DNA of 10,647 bases from Bacillota bacterium (GTDB lineage Bacteria; Bacillota; Clostridia; Oscillospirales; Oscillospiraceae), in assembly GCA_029777215.1 (NCBI GenBank), contig JAKOSQ010000067.1:1-10647 (forward strand), given 5' to 3'. Below the pieces are notes generated by a model. That model had not been told where the DNA came from. It searched no databases and worked only from the letters and a program-made list of their open reading frames with translations. Shown here one piece after another: positions 7,693-10,647 of the stretch (within the stretch, counting starts at the first letter, position 1; each line of letters starts with the position of its first letter). A program made the position numbers and the translations under genes.

Positions 7693-8375
7693 TCGCTGAT
7701 CGCCTCGAGGCCGCTTTTGGCGGCGTTTTGCTCCGCTTCCTTCTTGGTGCGGCCGCTGCCCTCGCCGATGGGTCTGCCGTTTAAGGACACGCACATCGTG
7801 AAGGTCTTGCGGTGGTCCGGGCCGGACTCGGAGACGAGCTCGTAGCTGAGGACCTGCCCCGCCCGGCGCTGGATGTGCTCCTGCAGCGCGGTCTTGTAGT
7901 CCGTGACCGAGTGGGCCTCCTCGGCCTCAAAGCCCGCGAGGATATAGCGGTCGATGAACTGCTTTGAAATATCGATGCCACCGTCGAGATACATGGCGGC
8001 GATGATGGCCTCCACCGCGTCCGCCAGAATGGACTCGCGCTGGCGGCCGCCGGTGTGCTCCTCGCCGCGCCCAAGCCTGATGTAGCGGCCGAGCTCGAGC
8101 TTCTGCGAGACCTCATAAAGGCTCGTTTCGCACACGAGGTCGGCGCGCAGGCGGGTCATCTGGCCCTCCGGCATCTTCGGATAAGTGCGGTAGAGGTAGC
8201 TCGCGACGATCTGTCCGAGCACGGAGTCGCCCAGAAATTCGAGGCGCTCGTTGCTCTCAAGTCCCAGAGACTTGTTTTCGTTTGCATAGGAACTGTGGCT
8301 CAGGGCCGTTTCGAGGAGCGTTCTGTCCTGAAAGGAATAGCCGAGCTTTTTTTCCAATTCTTCCGTGACATTCAC
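7689..8375 (-). CDS. rnc: Ribonuclease III
   Basis: This 228-residue double-strand-specific endoribonuclease processes rRNA precursors and structured mRNAs. The catalytic domain carries the signature NERLEFLGDSVL (42-53); E43, E46 and D50, with D119 and E122 in ADAVEA, match the family's metal-binding carboxylates. A C-terminal dsRNA-binding domain covers about 157-226, with DYKTALQEHIQ and GRTKKEAEQNAAK. Length is normal. The start is GTG at 8375: an in-frame TAA at 8385-8387 excludes any start further upstream, and the nearby ATG at 8371 is out of frame. The purine-rich GGAAGGGA abuts the GTG closely, so the precise start is less sure than the gene. Its stop overlaps the start of the radical SAM gene by 4 bases. 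The acpP-rnc-smc neighbourhood is a conserved Firmicutes arrangement. Confidence 0.97.
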   Translation of the reverse strand: MNVTEELEKKLGYSFQDRTLLETALSHSSYANENKSLGLESNERLEFLGDSVLGQIVASYLYRTYPKMPEGQMTRLRADLVCETSLYEVSQKLELGRYIRLGRGEEHTGGRQRESILADAVEAIIAAMYLDGGIDISKQFIDRYILAGFEAEEAHSVTDYKTALQEHIQRRAGQVLSYELVSESGPDHRKTFTMCVSLNGRPIGEGSGRTKKEAEQNAAKSGLEAISE

Positions 8376-8381
8376 TCCCTT

Positions 8382-8435
8382 CCGTTAAAGCCAGCCTCGC
8401 GCGGCGCAGCCCTTTAGGCGGCAGGCCTCAGCCTG
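8382..8435 (-). other. Structured spacer between acpP and rnc
   Basis: The 73-base spacer can fold on the transcript. One stem is CAGGC/GCCTG with loop TGAG (8422-8435). A second pairs CCG and TAAAG (8412-8421) with CTTTA and CGG (8382-8390) around a small internal loop, and encloses a GCC/GGC hairpin. There is no T-run, so it is not a rho-independent terminator. It ends at the rnc ribosome-binding region and could affect rnc translation or act as an RNA-processing site. Pairing was found by eye, without an energy calculation. Confidence 0.35.
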
Positions 8436-8448
8436 TCCTCCGATCTTT

Positions 8449-8685
8449 TCAGTCCTGCACGAAACGGCTGACGTAGTCGACAAGATCGCCGACGGTGGCG
8501 ATTTTCTTGAGCTCGTCGTCCGAAATCTCGGGCAGTGAAAACTCTTCCTCCAGCGCCATGGTGAGCTCGACGACGTCCAGAGAGTCCGCGCCGAGATCGT
8601 CCACAAAGGTGGTCTCCGGGGTGACGGTCTCCGCTTCCACGAGGAACTGTTCACAGATCAGTTTCTGAATTCTTTCAAATACCAT
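8449..8685 (-). CDS. acpP: Acyl carrier protein
   Basis: This 78-residue acidic protein carries growing acyl chains on a 4'-phosphopantetheine arm for fatty acid and phospholipid synthesis in the cytoplasm. The attachment site is S35 in [11 protein letters not shown], with the upstream TTFVDDL and the downstream TVGDLVDYV typical of the family. Length is standard. ATG at 8685 is preceded by GGAG at a spacing of about 10. It lies downstream of plsX, whose product converts acyl-ACP to acyl-phosphate, so enzyme and substrate carrier are neighbours; fabD and fabG, which lie between them in Bacillus, are absent here. A strong promoter of its own in the plsX-acpP spacer fits the high cellular demand for ACP. 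Confidence 0.98.
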   Translation of the reverse strand: MVFERIQKLICEQFLVEAETVTPETTFVDDLGADSLDVVELTMALEEEFSLPEISDDELKKIATVGDLVDYVSRFVQD

Positions 8686-8714
8686 AACGATCCATCTCCA
8701 TTATTTGAACACTT

Positions 8715-8736
8715 GGTCCGGTTTTTGCGACCGGCC
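8715..8736 (-). other. Hairpin in the acpP leader
   Basis: In the predicted 64-base acpP leader GGCCGG (8736-8731) can pair with CCGGACC (8721-8715), giving six GC pairs with one bulged A and the 9-base loop TCGCAAAAA. It lies about 30 bases before the acpP start and is not followed by a T-run, so it is not a terminator. A role in mRNA stability or as a repressor site is possible but not shown. I see no close match to the FapR operator. Confidence 0.4.
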
Positions 8737-8755
8737 GGTAACATATGCTAAAAGA

Positions 8756-8784
8756 ATAATATGCACATAGAATGGTCTTGTCAA
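8756..8784 (-). promoter_or_regulatory. Strong sigma-A-type promoter for acpP
   Basis: On the minus strand a perfect TTGACA (8784-8779) is followed after exactly 17 bases by TATTAT (8761-8756), a 5/6 match to the -10 consensus. Transcription would begin near the A at 8749, giving a leader of about 64 bases. The -35 element starts two bases after the plsX stop codon. It should add transcription of acpP, and probably of rnc and the radical SAM gene, beyond read-through from plsX. Confidence 0.8.
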
Positions 8785-8786
8785 GC

Positions 8787-9806
8787 CTATTTTGCGATTG
8801 TCATGAGATCAATGTTCTGCGCGATCTCTTCGGCGACGCCCGCATCGACGAATGTGACGGCCTGATGGACCGCGTTTTTGATCGCGCGCGCGTCGGACGA
8901 GCCGTGCGCCTTGATGACGGGCTTCGAGATGCCGAGCAGGGCCGTGCCGCCGACCTCGGACGGGTCGAGAATCTTTTTGAGGTCCTCGAGCTTGTCCTTC
9001 ATGAGGAGCGCCGCAATCTTCGTTTTGACGCTGGACAGGAAAGCGTCCTTGAGGTTCGTCATAAGGAACTTTGCCGTGCCCTCGATGGTCTTGAGCATGA
9101 CGTTGCCGGAAAAGCCGTCCGTCACGATGACCTCGGCGGCGTTGAAATAGGCGTCCTTGGCCTCGATGTTGCCGATGAAGTTGATGTTGCCGGCGTCCCC
9201 GGCCTCCTTCAAAATGGCGAAGGCCTCGTGCTGCAGTTCACCGCCCTTGGTGTCCTCCGCGCCGACGTTTAAAAGCGCCACGCGCGGGTTCTCGACGCCA
9301 AGGATATTTTTCGCGTAAAACGAACCCATATACGCAAATTGGAGCAGATACTCCGCCGTGCACTCGGTGTTCGCGCCGCAGTCGATGAGCAGCGCGCCCT
9401 TGTTGCCGTTCGGCATGACGGGGGCCATCGCGGCCCGGCGGATGCCGTGGACGCGCTTGACGATGAGCGTCGCGCCCGTCAAAAGCGCGCCGGTGCTGCC
9501 GGCGGAAATGCAGGCGTCGCCGCCGCCGTCCTTCAGCAGATGCAGGGCCACCGACATGGACGAGTCCTTTTTGTTGCGCAAAACGGTGGTGGGGTCGTCC
9601 TCCATGTCGACGACCTCGCTCGCGTTGACGATCGAGATTTTGTCGCCCAGCGCGTCGCCGCCGTTTTCCTTCACGAGCGCTTCGACAATGTCCTGTTTGC
9701 CGACGAGGACAATATCGACGCCGTATTCCTTCGCGGCCGCGACCGCGCCTTCAACGACAGCCTGCGGCGCATTGTCGCCGCCCATTGCGTCTACGATGAT
9801 CTTCAT
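8787..9806 (-). CDS. plsX: Phosphate acyltransferase PlsX (acyl-ACP:phosphate transacylase)
   Basis: PlsX moves the acyl chain from acyl-ACP to phosphate, making the acyl-phosphate used by PlsY to start phospholipid synthesis at the membrane. The 339-residue protein has the family's N-terminal MKIIVDAMGGDNAP, then DDPTTVLRNKKDSSM, the glycine-rich CISAGSTGALLTGA, LIDCGAN and VTDGFSGNVMLKT. Length is normal. Two in-frame ATGs exist, at 9812 and 9806. The second is preferred because it gives the family's usual N-terminus and lies 8 bases from GGGAGG, whereas the first is only 2 bases from it. With this start the gene follows trmFO by 2 bases; with the other they overlap by 4 as ATGA. It is followed by acpP, whose product carries its substrate. 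Confidence 0.97.
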   Translation of the reverse strand: MKIIVDAMGGDNAPQAVVEGAVAAAKEYGVDIVLVGKQDIVEALVKENGGDALGDKISIVNASEVVDMEDDPTTVLRNKKDSSMSVALHLLKDGGGDACISAGSTGALLTGATLIVKRVHGIRRAAMAPVMPNGNKGALLIDCGANTECTAEYLLQFAYMGSFYAKNILGVENPRVALLNVGAEDTKGGELQHEAFAILKEAGDAGNINFIGNIEAKDAYFNAAEVIVTDGFSGNVMLKTIEGTAKFLMTNLKDAFLSSVKTKIAALLMKDKLEDLKKILDPSEVGGTALLGISKPVIKAHGSSDARAIKNAVHQAVTFVDAGVAEEIAQNIDLMTIAK

Positions 9807-9808
9807 TT

Positions 9809-10647
9809 TCATTTCCTCCCTGCGCGGAGTTCACGCACGATCTGCAGTGCGCGCTCCGAGATCGCGGCGTTTTTCTCTCTCTTGCCGCGTATTTTTTTAT
9901 TCAAAGGCGAAATGATGCCAAAGTTGACATTCATCGGCTGGAAGCTGCCGACCGTGCTCTCCGAAATGTAGAGCGCGAGCGCACCGATCGCGGTCTCGCG
10001 CGGGAGATCCCACGGGGCCTCGCCCCGGAGCCGCGCTGCCGTCTCGAGCGCGGCGAGCATGCCCGACGCGCAGGACTCAACGTAGCCCTCAACACCGGTC
10101 ATCTGCCCAGCGAAGATGATGCGCTCATCGCTTTTGAGCCGATAATAGCGGTCGAGGAGCTTCGGCGAATTTAAGTAGGTGTTGCGGTGCATGACGCCGT
10201 AGCGCACGAACTCGGCGTTTTTGAGCGCCGGGATCATTGAAAACACGCGCCTCTGCTCCGGGAAGGTCAGGTGCGTCTGGAAGCCGACGAGGTTGTAGAT
10301 TGTGCCGACGGCGTTGTCCCGCCGGAGCTGTACGACCGCGTAATTCTCGCGCCCGTTGCGCGGGTCGACGAGGCCCACGGGCTTTAAGGGCCCGTAGCGC
10401 AGTGTGTCCTCTCCCCTTCGCGCCATGACCTCGACCGGCATGCAGCCTTCGAAAACGCCGCCGTCGTCAAAGCCGTGGACCGGGGCCTGCTCCGCCGCGC
10501 ACAGCGCCTGCCAGAAGGCGAGATATTCGTCCCTCGTCATCGGGCAGTTCACATAGTCGGCGGTGCCCTTGTCGTAACGCGAGGCGTAAAACGCGCTGTC
10601 CATGTCGACGCTCTCGAGCGTCACGATGGGCGCGGCGGCGTAGAAAA
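9809..10647 (-). CDS. trmFO: Methylenetetrahydrofolate-tRNA (uracil-5-)-methyltransferase TrmFO (5' partial)
   Basis: The frame is open at the right edge, and 278 C-terminal residues of a protein usually about 435-460 long are visible. TrmFO is an FAD enzyme that methylates U54 in the T-loop of tRNA using methylenetetrahydrofolate. The visible part begins FYAAAPIVTLESVDMD, a family signature. It continues with VNCPMTRDEY, FEGCMPVEVMA holding the conserved cysteine near the active site, YGPLKPVGLVDP, FAGQMTGVEGYVES of the FAD-binding fold and NVNFGIISPL near the end. The GTG at 10624 is internal, since the conserved residues extend upstream of it. It is followed almost directly by plsX, so the two are probably co-transcribed. 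In Bacillus trmFO follows topA; whether that holds here lies outside the window. Confidence 0.97.
   Translation of the reverse strand, partial: FYAAAPIVTLESVDMDSAFYASRYDKGTADYVNCPMTRDEYLAFWQALCAAEQAPVHGFDDGGVFEGCMPVEVMARRGEDTLRYGPLKPVGLVDPRNGRENYAVVQLRRDNAVGTIYNLVGFQTHLTFPEQRRVFSMIPALKNAEFVRYGVMHRNTYLNSPKLLDRYYRLKSDERIIFAGQMTGVEGYVESCASGMLAALETAARLRGEAPWDLPRETAIGALALYISESTVGSFQPMNVNFGIISPLNKKIRGKREKNAAISERALQIVRELRAGRK
9815..9820 (-). promoter_or_regulatory. Ribosome-binding site deciding the plsX start
   Basis: GGGAGG on the minus strand lies inside the last codons of trmFO. It is 2 bases from the ATG at 9812 and 8 bases from the ATG at 9806. Normal spacing favours initiation at 9806, in agreement with the PlsX family N-terminus. 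Confidence 0.75.

Noticed and set aside
7693-7794. N-terminal extension of the radical SAM protein to 7794
   Set aside because: The extra 34 residues are basic, lie inside rnc and match no radical SAM N-terminus; the ATG at 7692 overlaps the rnc stop as ATGA and puts the cluster motif at the usual place.
8376-8448. Rho-independent terminator between acpP and rnc
   Set aside because: Stems are present but no T-run follows them in the direction of transcription.
9807-9812. plsX start at the ATG at 9812
   Set aside because: It lies only 2 bases from the Shine-Dalgarno GGGAGG and adds two residues before the family's conserved start; the ATG at 9806 has normal spacing.
10622-10624. GTG at 10624 as the start of trmFO
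   Set aside because: In-frame residues FYAAAPI upstream of it are part of a conserved TrmFO motif, so the gene simply continues past the right edge.
1-10647. Mobile element, CRISPR array, defence system or other accessory island
   Set aside because: No transposase, integrase, regularly spaced repeats, tRNA-borne attachment site or composition break was seen; every gene is a housekeeping gene on one strand.

Overview
The window is a compact, GC-rich run of bacterial housekeeping genes, all read from the minus strand, so transcription runs from high to low coordinates. Gene content and order (plsX-acpP-rnc-smc-ftsY, and yhbY-nadD-yqeK) are typical of Firmicutes. The folate-dependent TrmFO, the high GC and the Elp3-like radical SAM gene between rnc and smc suggest a GC-rich clostridial lineage such as Oscillospiraceae. 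That taxonomic placement is inference; I see no marker that fixes genus.

In order of transcription: the C-terminal part of trmFO (tRNA m5U54 methylation, cut by the right edge) is followed after 2 bases by plsX (phospholipid synthesis). A 101-base spacer holds a very good sigma-A-type promoter (TTGACA-N17-TATTAT) for acpP. Then come acpP (acyl carrier protein), a structured 73-base spacer, rnc (RNase III) and an Elp3-like radical SAM gene that overlaps rnc by 4 bases. A 100-base AT-rich spacer holds a second promoter candidate (TTGCAA-N17-TAAAAT) for the next block: smc (chromosome condensation), ftsY (SRP receptor), rdgB (dITP/XTP pyrophosphatase), yhbY (ribosome-associated RNA-binding protein), and a nadD-yqeK gene running off the left edge. 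Spacing from smc onward is tight (33 bases, -4, -14, 23 bases), so these five genes probably share one transcript.

The most notable gene is at the left end. One uninterrupted minus-strand frame of 390 codons joins NadD (nicotinate mononucleotide adenylyltransferase) to a YqeK-type HD-domain Ap4A hydrolase. In Bacillus these are separate adjacent genes after the yhbY homologue. The frame is open at the window edge, and a long plus-strand open frame lying over it is only its shadow.

I found no CRISPR array, mobile element, tRNA, rRNA, phage gene or defence system, and no convincing rho-independent terminator. There is no gene-free stretch above 300 bases. The secondary observations worth checking are regulatory: the acpP promoter and leader hairpin, two DnaA-box-like motifs upstream of smc, and the structured leader before rnc, which begins with GTG.
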